From: Acanthaster planci
Taxonomy: Eukaryota > Echinodermata > Asteroidea > Valvatida > Acanthasteridae
Assembly: GCF_001949145.1 (NCBI RefSeq)
Contig: NW_019091407.1
Location: 519,432 to 557,577, forward strand
DNA: 38,146 nucleotides
Direction: 5' to 3'
The notes under the pieces were generated by a model, which saw only the letters and a list, made by a program, of their open reading frames with translations, made no database searches and was not told the origin of the DNA. Within the stretch, counting starts at the first letter, position 1, and every line of letters starts with the position of its first letter. The position numbers were made by a program, and so were the translations under genes. Of this stretch, positions 12,211 through 25,300 are shown piece after piece.

Positions 12211-12569
12211 TTGCAGATTAAGCGCAATTTTCATCTGCTTTATGGAACGCAGTCCCCGAAGTGTTAAGCTATCGTCCTTAAATCAGTGTTTACATAGCAA
12301 CGTTAAGTGGCAAACAAAACTAGTGACGATCCCTAATTATGCAAGCAACGCAAGACGGTATCGCACGGATATTGGCCGGCGAGTCTCACGCCATGCCTGT
12401 TGACGTGCGATGAGCGTGCACGTGGTTGGTGGAGACTTTTGTTTATTAACAATGGCGATGAATTCAGTGCAGTACTAGTGACAGCAGCACAATCGTCATT
12501 ACATGCAGCCTTTCAGACAACAACGAAAGTATCTCTTCACCTCCCCAACGACCACCCTTTGTTCGTTTC
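12211..12569. other. Spacer between the direct repeats (candidate A2 segment)
   Basis: About 360 bases with no similarity to either repeat and no recognisable coding. In an Ngaro layout (A1-ORFs-B1-A2-B2) this would be A2, with its partner A1 at the lost 5' end. I found no A1 copy upstream of the recombinase fragment, which fits 5' truncation. Confidence 0.4.
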
Positions 12570-13086
12570 TCTTCTGGGTTTCAGGATTTCCTCTGGGAGG
12601 GCGTTATTTCCCCACAAAAACACTGTATTACATTTAAGCATTAAACATTTACACCTAACTTTAATCTGATTGCTGTAATGACGGTGAAGCTGGAAGGGTT
12701 GAAGCTTGTCAAGTTATTATAAGACTTACCTGCATTTATGTTTTGAGTTATTTTTATTAAAAGGATAATACATTTTGTTTGTGATAAAGGGGACTCGTAC
12801 ATTAAGGATTAATGCTTGTGAGTTTAAACAACAACAGTAAAGTGAATTCTTCAAGTGATAAAATGCACTGTATATTGTGTAACACGCTTCTGGAAAAGTG
12901 TAAACATGGTACTATGTTTATTTGGTACTTAATTCTTGTGACACATGAACGAATAAGAAAACAAGATAAAGAAAATATAATTAGAAAATAAAATTCAAAG
13001 TAGATAAAAGACTGAAACCCAACCCGAATTTGCGTCTAAAATAACAGTGTGCTTTATTTATGTGTTCGGGTACTGTATGTCCATAA
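12570..13086. repeat. Direct repeat, second copy (candidate B2)
   Basis: Second member of the pair described at 11620..12210, ending with the same gtccataa word at about 13079..13086. It lacks the 9-base-stem hairpin present near 11647..11685 in the first copy. Sequence after 13087 is unrelated in the two copies, which places the element end close to here. Confidence 0.75.
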
Positions 13087-13322
13087 AGGATTTTATTTAT
13101 TTCTGTTTTACTTATTTTCATTTTAATTATTTTGATTAACATAAATGATTTTCAGTAAAGAGAGATATAAATGGGGGGATACTGATTGGATAGGAGACGT
13201 ATGCAACATCAACATTTCTGCAGCATTGATTTTGCCCTTCATAAAATTATTGAGGATTAATATAGAGCTGGACTTTCCACTTTCCACCCCATCCTTGTCT
13301 GATTTCAATCTCTGTACCAGTG

Positions 13323-13328
13323 TTTATT
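13323..13328 (-). terminator. Candidate polyadenylation signal of P450 gene 2
   Basis: Read on the minus strand this is AATAAA, about 65 bases beyond the stop codon at 13395..13393. Further minus-strand AATAAA copies lie at about 13092..13097, at the edge of the retroelement repeat, so a longer 3' UTR is possible. Confidence 0.45.
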
Positions 13329-13392
13329 CCAGACAAGGGCATGCCACTGGTTTCCTTATGTAGGCATGTTATAAAAGTGAACCAGTACCAAC

Positions 13393-16300
13393 TTATTCTG
13401 CGAGAGTGAGGTAATTCTTGCAGCGTCCCTTCGGCTTGATCAGGATCTCCTGCAGGACATCGTCTCGGAGCTGGCCGGGAGCCAGACTGAAGTTGAACTT
13501 CTGCAGCAGTCGGCTCATGATTAGTTTGGCCTCAATCTATGTGTAGAAAGCATAGTAACAGATTACTGCTCTACATTTCAGCTCAAATACCTTTGCCAAG
13601 GCTTCGGTTTATTATTCAGGATGCCTTTGAATGACAGCCACCAACATTAACCATGTATCATCGGATTTAAATGAACTCTTCGGTTTTGAAGAGATAAAAT
13701 TTTAAGTTTCAACTCGATACCAAAACAACAATTTCTCTAGTATTTTTATTTGGGGAGAAATTAAATGTTACTTTTGGACTGCAGTTCTGTTTGAGGGGAG
13801 AGGCACTCTGTATTTGTAGTAATTTTATACTCGAGGGCCTTGGACGTGGCCCGAGGGTCTGGGCCTTGGCCCCAGCCGTACCCTTGAGGATCACAGCCTT
13901 TGCTCCAGCGCTGGCCTAAGTGCCTTGATGTTATGCTTACCAGTGCAAATTGTTGACCAATGCAGGACCTTATACCCATGGAAAAGGGGAAGTGGGTAAA
14001 AAGCTGTCTGATAAGCAAAACAGAGAAAAAATATAATCAAAATGATTTTGAACACAAAAAAATTACATGTACTTCCATAAAACAATCCGTTTTTGTATTC
14101 ATCGTTTTTGTGGTTTATTTTAAAGTTACAAGTTATTCAAATTAAAGTTTGTGCCGAGGCAACTATCCTATACTATCTCTATTGGGTAAGATCTGCTGCT
14201 GGGACTGTCCGCAAAGTCCAGGTGAGCGCATTAGTACAGATTAGGGGCTCAATGACAATTCGGCGGCCACAGCTCAGAGCTCGTCTCCTTTTCTCCCTTA
14301 TATGACCGTTTAGCCCTTCTGGGGTGAAATAATGGGCAGGGAGGAAGTGTGATGGGCCAGAAACCCCGAGAACTCAGAAGAGTCTGGAAGCCAGTAACTG
14401 CGATTCATCGTGAATATCAGGAGTCCGTGCGCCTGAATGCTTGGTCAAAACATGGAAGTTTTCATTTGATTCATCAGGACCCACTTTCTATTTACAAGGA
14501 AATGAAGGATTTAGGTATTGAAAATATGCATGCAGAGGGGGTTTGAAATTATTTGTTGCTTTAGAGAACCTGCACGACATTTCTGATCGCAAGAGCAACC
14601 GTATGTCATAGGCAGGCTGTACTTTAGAGGAAGTATTCCACTAGGAAGTAGGCCTAAGATGCTTAACCAAAAGAAAGAAATGGTATCATGTTCCCGTAAA
14701 AAAAGCAAGATGAGCCATCTCACGATTGGCTTTTAGAAGGATTTTTAGGTGACTGGGCTCAGCCCAATCTTTCTCCTCTTTTTTTTCTTCCGGACAATAA
14801 TTCTAAAGGCAATTTTTTAACACGGTACGATGCATGAGCTTGGAATTGGTGCGCATACAAAGAGTGCATACAAGGTTGACGTCATGATGACGAATCGTTT
14901 GTCAAATACGTACTGTTGCTGTATAACAAACGCGTGTTGGAAATGCATGTATCCACAAGATCAGAGAATTGATCGACAAACATACACGGCAACATCATGC
15001 ATCACGTAATGTCCCGTATTGCACTCATTTCCAGAATAGAAATTGGAGTTTCCCAAGAGTTTCCTTTGCTGCCACAGAAGCCTTTCAGTGTCTTGATTTC
15101 CCTTCACATTACTCCACCGTGAAACAAAACCTCTAAAATTCAACATTCTCCTTTATTACAATCGTACTTATCTCGATTACATTAATTGCGTAATAGGAAA
15201 GGATTTTCCACCCAATCATCTAGCGTTTGTTCATCGCGCAAACAATTCCCTCTAGTCTGATTTCGATTTTGTGGTGTCTTCAATAAACAGACCTGTCTTC
15301 TGACGTGTCGATAAATCGCTCAGGGTTGAAAACGAGAGGATCAGGGAAACATTTGTCATTCCTTCCCATGGTGTAAGTGTTGAGCTGAAAGAATAACAGT
15401 ATTGAAAAATAAAGGCAATCACACAAGTGATGTAACTTTGCATTATGTTTCACTACGGTCGCTATGGTTCCCTACAGATGATCAAAGTTGGTATGAAGTG
15501 GCTGATCTGAAACGACATCAAGTTAGTTCCCCCTTGGACGTCAATAAATACTGCACATACTGCCAAGTGACACCTACCCACACGGGTGTGCCAGCAGGTA
15601 TTTTGTAGCCGAAGAGCATTTCGTCATGAGCCAACTGACGACTTGTTCCAATCACGGGGGGCCAAAGTCGCAAAGTTTCCTTTATCACCTACACCAGACA
15701 AACAAGTAGAGGCTGTTATTTATAACAACAGTGTCACTGCGAGACACCAACTGGAAGCCAGAATTAAAGTTGTTTTTAAGAGTAATAGCATAAGATGAGT
15801 ACTCGCAAGAACACACAAACATTAATATTCTTCACATGTACTGGGCAACGCTCTTCTTTTTCTGAAATAACCCACCCCAACAGCGTGTGCTAGGTTTACG
15901 TAACGTGAGACGAACGACAGTACTAATACAAATACTTACCAGCATCATATATTCTAGTTTCCCCAAGTCCTCAAATTTGACATAATCACTGTCCCCAAGA
16001 ACTGCTTTAGCCTCCGTTTGCAACCTATTATCAAAATTATAACACACAGTCAACTGAGCAACTCACGATTGCAGCTGGATTCAGCCCAAAACTAAGTTCA
16101 TAGCAACATGAAATATAACTTGCGCTAGCAGTAACTGTCTTTAACATGCCCTGTCGATTGAGGGCGCTTACGGCGTATAAGGAAAAACATATTTGTGTTC
16201 ACGACCGAAATGTGTGGAATAACTGAAACAAAACATTTATTTCCATACGCTATTGGATTGGAGCTTTACACATATAACAATAATAATATCTGTAGGAAAA

Positions 16301-19300
16301 ATAAGAGTACGAAACCATACAAAAACATTACACACAAAACAATCGCAAAATACACGGATCATAATTCAAAACGGGAAAAAGTAATTACACGTCTGGAAAA
16401 TTACTTCGTCCTTACAATGCTTTTGCAAAGAATCGAACTTTGAAAAATTGAGTGCATCACAACCACACGACCTGTAAATGAAGTGAGCAGACAAAGTTTA
16501 CCTAGTTCAGAATCCACTGACNCAATGACACCAACTGTTTGATTTGAATTGAACTTTAAGACAAGTACCACATTTGGACAGCGAACTTTAGAAGGCTTGG
16601 ACTGATAGAGAGTATGAAAGTCTGCCGAAAGGTTTGATTAGTGTTCTTAAAATTAATAAAACATCATCTCTGTTACCTGTGCATAACATCGGGATGGTGC
16701 CCCAGTTCCACCAGCATAAAGGCCATCATGTTAGCAGTAGTTTCTTGGCCTGAAAAAATGTTATCTTGAATAAATAATGTATCCAAACAATTTGGGTTCG
16801 AAACGGATTTGCCTTCTCCCCTTATTGTTCCACGAAGCTCAAGGAGGTCATCGAGTAAAAACAATCACCATCCTTATTGTGATAATAGTGAAAGATTAAT
16901 TTCTTCACGATTGGAATTATTTCCAATAGACAAGACTGAGCTTCGCGGGAAACCGCACATTGGGCTTTTTTTCTGGTACTAATGTAACAAAAAGAACCAG
17001 GCTAAAGGTGAGGGTGGACTGCCTTAATTCAACATCAAACATAAGCTTATATTGGTGATATTGTGACTGATGCGACTAACCGGCAATGAAGAAGGTGCAG
17101 AACTCGTCCAGCATGTTCTCCATTGTGAAGTCCTCGTCATCCTGCAAGTCATTGGACTGCTGAAGAATGTACGTCAGTATGTCATTGGGGATTTTCTCTC
17201 CTCGCTTCTTCGCGGCGATGCGGTCCAGGACGCACTTCCGTCCTGTCTCCCGAATGAGCCGAACACCCTCGCGACACTCCTCTCGGAACTTGGCATGCGC
17301 TGGTAGAGGGCTCCACTTTAAATACATAATTGCAAACATTTTGATACCGTAAGAGCCTACCCTTCTTGCCGATTTTCTGTCCTATCATCCCAATCATCCT
17401 TCTACCAATTTTTACGTTAATGTATACCACTGCTACGTCTAGATAAAGTGGGCAATTTTCTAAAAAAAATTCCAATGCTCAGAAGAATGGTCTCAGAAAT
17501 CAGTGAAGGAAACTCGGTTATGAACATACAATATTGACAAAAAATTCCGCGAACAAGATAGTGCTAATATTAGAAGAGTATGGCCCACCTGTGCCTACCG
17601 ACATAGCACCTTCTGCATACATAAAAACAGTGGAAACAAGGGGTTCATGTTGATTTCATAATACATTAACTATTTATTGGGGAACCTCCAGTCCAACAAA
17701 TCCTGGGTGCGGCAGTGAGTTTACAGGTGCCACTTTTCAGTAAAGCGGCGGGGTATTGCTCGGCATGTTTCAGAGCAGAGTGGTCTCAACATCATCTCCT
17801 TTGATATAAAATTTGTTTTAATGTGAAATACACTTTTGTGTTATTTCGGTTAGGTTCAGTGGTCAGACCCAAAAGGCACATCTGTCTGTGTGCTTGCATT
17901 ATCTCTAGATCGCTAATAAGTATATAGGAAGGTTAAATAGCTGCATCAAGCTAAGAGGGTAATAAATTTTAAAGGCCATATAAATACCACCTGTTGACAC
18001 CATGTTTAAAACCGACAAGACCATTGGGCGATATGTGTATGGCGACGGAGTGTAGGTGTGATTCCTCAACGTGACGATGATCATCTTAACTATTTCTCGC
18101 ATATCTTTTGAAATTTCTTTCAAAGCCCTTACTTTACCCTTCTTCCCCTTCCCCCATATAAAATAAAATATGACAATTTTTTCTTTAGTTTCACGCAAGC
18201 CTCAAACACGTTCCAGAGTTGCAAATGTATTTTACTGATAGGGCATTTAGCACTGTTCGTCTGCAGACCTATGATGGTATGGGAGTGGTGTGTTTGGTGA
18301 GATTTTTGTGACCTCATCTCAGACGATTTACATGTCCTGGGCTACCTCTGTTGACGGGGCAGATTTGGACTCCCAAATATCAATCGCATGAAAAGACAAT
18401 CTACCTGCTTCTGAAAAGCCTGCATAAAATACCATACCTGTATCCATGGCTTGTAGAAGCATATCTCCACTCCAGTAAGTGATTTGCAGATTGCCTTGTT
18501 GAACCCTTTATCTTCCAAGAGATCCAAACCGAAGGCAACCTGCAAAATAAGTTGACTGTGCTCAGTGAAGACGGACCCATGATCAACTGTTCAGGGAAGA
18601 ATGGGAATTAAAATTGTTGAATCGAACCGACATTCCCTCATTATAATATAATAACATCATTTCAAGGGCCTCTCAATATACCTCTTCAGTAATAAATTCA
18701 TAATTATTCACGCATTCGCATTCTTGGCGGCAAGAAGTGTGAGCGGGCCATTGAAAAATGCACAAGGACGCGATTTCGATAATCATTTTCTCTCAGTTTT
18801 TTATTACTTTGTTCAGTTTTTTTCTTTAAAAATCCCATTAAATCGTTTTGCTATTAGTTTTTCATATAAGTGGAATTTGTGGTGTTCTGTTAAAAGATTT
18901 GAAAATCGCAATTTTTCCTGTGTGCACGAGATCGTCGTTTCTTGGTGTGGCCTGCTTTCATCATAAGTAGTATAAACTACATCGTTAGTGCTCTTGGAAC
19001 CAACAAGTGCGTTTTCTAAAAACACGTACCATTGTTCAGTGTACATGTACGTGTATACTCTACACAGCTTACCATTGAACTTGGTCATAGCTTGGAGTAC
19101 TACCGAAAGAAATGGTATCCAGTTTTTGTTTGGGGTTGTACAAGACATAGTGCAGATTCCAAAGAGAAAGTGATCTAGTTCTTCAGATTTCAAAAGTGCA
19201 GAAAGCAGCGAATCGAGTGAGTACAGTACCGGTACATTGAACCATGGAGGGAGATTGAACATCGGTACGTGTTTTTACAAATATACAGATTGGTTCCAAG

Positions 19301-22300
19301 AACACTAACAATGAAGATTATACTACTGATGGAAGGGGGACATACTAAGAAACAACGATCTTATGCACACTGGAAAAATTACGATTATAAAAACTTTTTA
19401 CAGAGCACTAAAATTCCATTTAAATAAGAAACTAATAGCGAGAACAATTTAATGGGACTTTCTGAAGAAAAAACTGAACAAAGTCAGAAAACCTGAGAGA
19501 AAATGATCATCGAAGTCGCAACTCTGTACATTTTCAAAGGCCCGCTCACACTTGTTGCCGCCAAGGCCATTGAGCCTGAAAGTTGACCCTTGATGGTGCG
19601 CTTCCGGAACCCTTGGATAGGAAAGATAACGTGCAAAGATTTTAGAATTTGTAATATTTTTCGTTCAGTTATTTCTTACAAATTCAACTTGGTAAAGGGG
19701 TTTTTGAAATATTTGCTAGTAGATCAATTTATAGAAACTGAAAAATCACCTGACCTAAAAGAGAAATATCCTGCCAAAACTGATCCATCACTTCCGTAAA
19801 TCTAAAATACATGAAGAACAGTGCAATGTGCCAGTCTCGTACACACTTAAGTATGAACGGTTTGAAATTGTATGGTGGTCCGTCGGTAAAAACGGAAATA
19901 AAAACAGATCAAAATATTTTAAACAGTCTCATAATTTATAAGTAGTAAACCTAAAGCAATATTCTATTTCAATTACGAAAGATTCCAATGTGATCTAACT
20001 TTGCTGACAACGATTGCATGATGTCAACTCAGTGGAATTTAGAACCAATCGACTGTAAGTAGGTAAATCTTTGCAACGTTGTGCAATCTCGTTTTCACGT
20101 AAGCACGGGCAGTGAAAACAAACGTGCATGAACATGGAGACCTAGGTACGATATCACTGGAAGTGAAAGGTCGTTACGAAAATTCGTTTTTTTACCTATC
20201 TCAATGTAACTTTTCCTAGATATTACTTGCGGAAGACTAGAGGTAAAATTCCAATATGAGTGTTTCATGGGGTGGTTTCAGTTAGGAATTATTTTTTCCA
20301 AAAATTATCGAAAGTGATAGGACGGCCCAACGTAAAATCCCCGTAGGCGGTTCGCACAAGGGTTCCGGAAGCTTGCTGCGTGACTGTTTTACTTTCAGGC
20401 TGTATTTGTGCATGTATGCATAATTATGAATATATTTGTGAAGAGGTCTACTGGATCCGCAAAGTGTGAGTGCGATGATTCTGTTTCCGTCGGCTTCATC
20501 AGGAAATAAAAAAAACGAAGGAATAATTCAAGCAATTTGGAGTGGATCAACTTGGATGATCACACATGGTGCATCTGTGATGAGTTAGTGCGTCAGGCTA
20601 ATCCTGATTGGTGTGCGACTGGCACTTGATGCTATATCAACCGTTTAAGAACTGCCACTTAGCGGGCCCTCGGCCAGTTGGAATGACGAAACTGCCTTAA
20701 GTATTTATGAATTTAAACAACTTGGCACATTTCATTTCTCTGCAGCGACCGGACACTCTATTAGAAGTTTACACTGTTACCTTTGCAAGGACATCTAGAG
20801 TAAATTTGTTGAACTCATCCAACATGGGTACCACAGTTTTTCCATCTGCCACGTTTGTCAATTTTTCAATCAGTACATTTGCACTTTGGTTGAAAGTTGA
20901 GATCAAAGTCTTGAGGTACCTAGACATAAATAGGAGCTCGGTTAGATTTTTTAAAAAAAGTCTTAAGCTCGATATACTTTCGATGCCAGTGACTTGCGCC
21001 AACTAAATATCACCTCAACGGTAGTCAATTCAACTTATGGCGCATTTCTCATGGGCATGACTTCTCCGATCATAGAACCTCTTCACTGGATCACCATCGG
21101 GCCACTGGGCGTGCAGATCAGAGAAGGCGTGCGCCGTGCGAGTTCGGGCGGCCTGTTCTTGACAAGGGTTTCTGGTTCTCGCACTCGAACGGCGGGAACA
21201 CGACTCAAGAACACTGTTCTCGGAAGAGGTTCACACACCACCACCTCGTCAAGGTTTTACAGGAACACACGGAAAAACTCGTGAGATTTTGACATTTTTC
21301 AACAGCTGCCATAGACCATGGGAAGTTTTGCAAAATTAACATGAATTATTTTCCATAACACAGAAATTAATATTTCTGTTTAAACAGAAAATAATTCAGC
21401 CCGGTTATCCAAACATTAACTCTCGAAAGACGTACATTGCCGCCGCCATGTTGCATGTTGCTTGCCACTAACTACCAGCCATAACCGGTTGTTTGTTCCC
21501 GGCGTTCGAGCGGCTAACCCACGAACAACAAATCGAGCTGTTCGTGAACACATGAAAACAAACCGCCCGAACTCAGCCTCTGACTAAGTGACAACACAAT
21601 TCCGTTGGTACAATTTGCTAAAAATATTTCCCAAGGCAGTTTCTATCATGGGGCACCATAGGTAATTTGGTGCCCCACTTTTTTCTGACGTTTTTCCCCG
21701 ATTTTTAAAGCAGCTAGCTGCTTTCGATAATAAAACATTGCCTCATGAAATCGAAAGAGTTACTCTTGAAAAGAAGCAAAAATTGAATGGCACAAACGGG
21801 CTTTCGTAGGCGAATGGATGAAATCAAGCATGTTGGATTGTTTAGCATGTGGATATTACATCGACTGCAGTCTCTTAACTACAAGAGCCAGATGAAGGTT
21901 TTCCATCGAATCCACAGCGTTTCATTACTAACAAAGGCACAAAACCCAGGGTAAATTTACAGGAGGCTGTCAAAAGTATTGCACTTTCCTGGGGGGGGGG
22001 GAATAACTGTCCATATATTGTTTCGCAGATTGGCCTCCCTCGTGTGTTTGACACGATCTCAAGAAAGTGTTTTTGGCCCATCGATTTTGTGTGGAACAAA
22101 AATATTTACACGCTCAACGCTTTAACCGTTGTAAACAAAAACCGTTTTTTAATTTTAACTCAAAGCAATAAACTCAGCAGTTAACATGTCAATAAACTGA
22201 TAACTGCAATAAATTCAGAACCCCTCTCTCAACCATAAAAAATGCTACAAAAAGCGAGAGGCTTAAGTTCACCTTTCACTGTACACAGCTTTTTCAGCGC

Positions 22301-25300
22301 AACATACTTGCACAGTGATGGAGAATGAGAAAGGTCTGAGAATGGAGGAAGGACCATGGTCCGAGTGACCTAAAATTTTCAAATTTATAATTTTTACAAT
22401 TTCAAAGTTTCCCCACCAGACGGATAAGAACAAGTCACGTACTTTCTGTGGAAAGCTGGATCGAACAACGCCCGACGTTTCATGTGTTTTGGCACATTAG
22501 ACTCGGTAAGGAGTCCGTGATGAAGATATCGCTGACCAAACACACTCCAGAAAAACTGTACTTCGGCAGGTGGTTTGAAGTGCGTCGTGGAATGAAGGAT
22601 TTTCTGCCATGGAGTTTTGAAAATGTGAACGAGGATCTCAGTAATTTCATTGTCAAATCAATAACGATATTGGTTGTGCTTACATACATGTTTCACTGAA
22701 TAACAAGTTTCAATGTTTCCACTTTGAGACTACATTTTGGTATTTTAAAGATAGTTAAGCCAAGTCCTATAGGTACATTCTACTGAAAGTAAAAATGGTG
22801 CTGTGTTCTTTTTTCCTTTTATCTATTATGTTGAGTATTAAAATATCTGAAATCATCCTAAAAGAACCATCAAATACATGAGTATACCATCGCCTGACCC
22901 ACTGCTCGTATTATAATCCCATAGGTCACTAAGCATCATTTTCATAAACTGATAAGCAAATAAAAACAAACTTGTCAGCCAGCTATGCGTGTCCAGGCAA
23001 TTCTTTTATCGTACTGTTGCTAAACCAGTATAAGTGGATCTATATAAGGATTAGTTATCATATGCTGGATAGCAACAGGGTACTCTCAAGTCTTTGGACT
23101 TCGAAATATGTGCACGGAGTGTTCCGTCTATGATTGAACACACTGGCTGTGAAGACAAAGAATCGAGCGGTTGGGAAAGGCAAAAAACACGAACGCTGAG
23201 CATAGTGGCTTTAACCATTGATTTACCTTAACACAGCTTGGTTCAAGACAGATAACAGAGGGCTTAGAGAACATGAAGAGTGCAAACACGGGGCCGAAGA
23301 TTTTCATTCTGCAATAAACATGAACGTAAAAAATAAGAGCCATCCGCTTTCTTTTCAAAAGAAGTACAGGGATTTTGTTTCCCTACAAGCTTGTATAGTA
23401 AATACTCACCATGGTGTTTTGAGGAGTTTCTTGTTCATCTTTAAATCGGTTTGTTCATTAATTTCAGAATTCCTGAGTACTTGTGTGACAGAGCAAAATA
23501 ATTAGTTTAATCAGTTGGCCCATTGTTCACTGTTCATTGACATATCATCCTGTGCTTTTTGATACTGTTTCATTTGTTGATAAACTGCTTAGTTCACGCA
23601 TGCTAAATAATATGTGTATTAATAAAGTAGTTAATAGTTGGTGGTCTGTGAAGGATTATTTGTCAAATCTCGTTTGTTCTTTCAGTTGTTGGTTTACATT
23701 TTCCAAGCGGCAGAATACATTCTTTCGAGAGACCCCCAGATATCAGAGATCTATACAGTCACGGCTGCCTTTGTTCCAAGATGTTGTGTGTACATATTGT
23801 TTTTAAAACTTTTCCCCTCCTTTTTTACCCCAATAGAAAATTATTATTCTGTCCTTTATCCCTCCGCGGACGTTAATCTCAATCAATTACCAGTAATCCA
23901 TGAATTCAATGCTGTCTTGCATCGTGCTCGCTAGTGAGTATGTATGACACTTTGTTTCGTGGTGAGAAAAAACTTAAAGCGATTGTTAAAGAATTTTCGG
24001 ACTTTCCAACGACCAAAATGTATTCAATACCACTCAAAAAGGAAGAACATAAAGACAGCGATAAATATGACGTTCTGGTATAAGATTCTGCCTGAATGCA
24101 ATCCACGTACATCTATACATGTACATCTATATATGGAGTGTCAAAAGTGGACAACCTCATTTTCTCATTTTCTGCTAGTAGATTTTCGGGATTTTGGACT
24201 TTGCCTAAAGCATTTTCAAAAAACGCAATTTCCCGCCAGGAGAAATTTGGATTTTACTTTAACAAGTCCTCGTGGCGCGTCAAAAGTGGACAACTAAAAA
24301 CTTCCAATTCCCACTTGCAAAAAGACTGTCATGCTCCGAAATTGGACAACCACATTTTCTCATTTTTTGCAAGTAGGTTTTCGGGTTTTGGAAATTTGCG
24401 TATAGCAATTTCAGAAACTTACTTTTCTGCTGGCAAAAATTGGGAATTTACTTAAAGAAGTATTCGTAGCGTGTCAAAAGTGGACGACTAAAAACTTCAA
24501 ATTTTCACTAGCAAATTTTATTTGATGCTTCCAAAGAGGAAAACCCCATTTTTTTTATTTTATGCAAGTAGATGTCCTCTTCGGGAGCATCAAATAAAAT
24601 TTGCTAGCGGAAATATGAAGTTTTTAGTTGTCCACTTTTGACGTGGTACGAAGACTTCTGTAAGTAAATTCCCAATTTTTGCTAGCACAAAGTTGAGTTT
24701 TTTAATATGCTTTACGTAAATTCCCCGAACCCAAAACTCTACTAGCAAAAAATGAGAAAATGGGGTTGTCCACTTTTGGAGCATGACAGTGCGCTTGCCA
24801 GTAGGAATCGGACGTTTTTAGTTGTCCACTTTTGACGCGCCACGAAGAATTGTTAAAGTAAAATATAAATTTCTCCTGGCGGAAAATTGTGTTTTTGAAA
24901 ATACTTTAGGCAAAGTCCAAAATCCGGAAAATCTACTGACAGAAAACGAGCGAATGAGGTTGTCCATTTTTGACGCTACATACATCTGTATCGAGAGAAT
25001 CGCACCCTGTAAAGTGTCATATGGTGTCATCCGAAGCATTACCGGTATACCGCTGGTCATACCGCTGTCCAGAGATGAAGAAAAATGCGAATCACAATTA
25101 ACTGTCTGTACTCACTGTTCCACCACAAACCCCGAAAAGGACGATCCTGCATTGATTTTCTCAAGGATCAGTCTAGCGTGTCCAGTGAAGAAACTACATT
25201 CATACAGAGAAAAGAAACAAGTGCAAGTCAAACCAAAGATGTTCATGTCTATTTTCAGCAATTGGTGAAGGGGTAGAGAATTTTTTTTCAGAAAAATTTC

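Noticed and set aside
14349-14546. 65-residue plus-strand frame in gene 2 intron 11
   Set aside because: The composition looks protein-like, but no motif, splice border or relative was recognised.
15402-15608. Plus-strand frame with VPAGIL, resembling a P450 fragment
   Set aside because: It is the reverse strand of gene 2 exon 10 (15688..15578), which encodes the true KETLR and IPAG motifs on the minus strand.
18813-19262. A 149-residue minus-strand open frame
   Set aside because: It lies wholly inside the inverted-repeat element 18723..19565, overlaps other open frames and has no recognisable domain.
23638-23934. Plus-strand open frame of 98 residues with a pyrimidine tract before it, resembling an exon
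   Set aside because: It lies in intron 2 of gene 2 on the opposite strand, does not match any P450 exon in either strand and shows no known domain.
24132-25000. CRISPR-like repeats with spacers
   Set aside because: Repeats alternate in orientation, vary in sequence and spacing, and lie in an animal intron.
24096-25060. Several open frames of 80-150 residues on both strands with similar translated words
   Set aside because: They are translations of the repeated motif in the palindrome. The similarity between them comes from the DNA repeat, not from protein homology.
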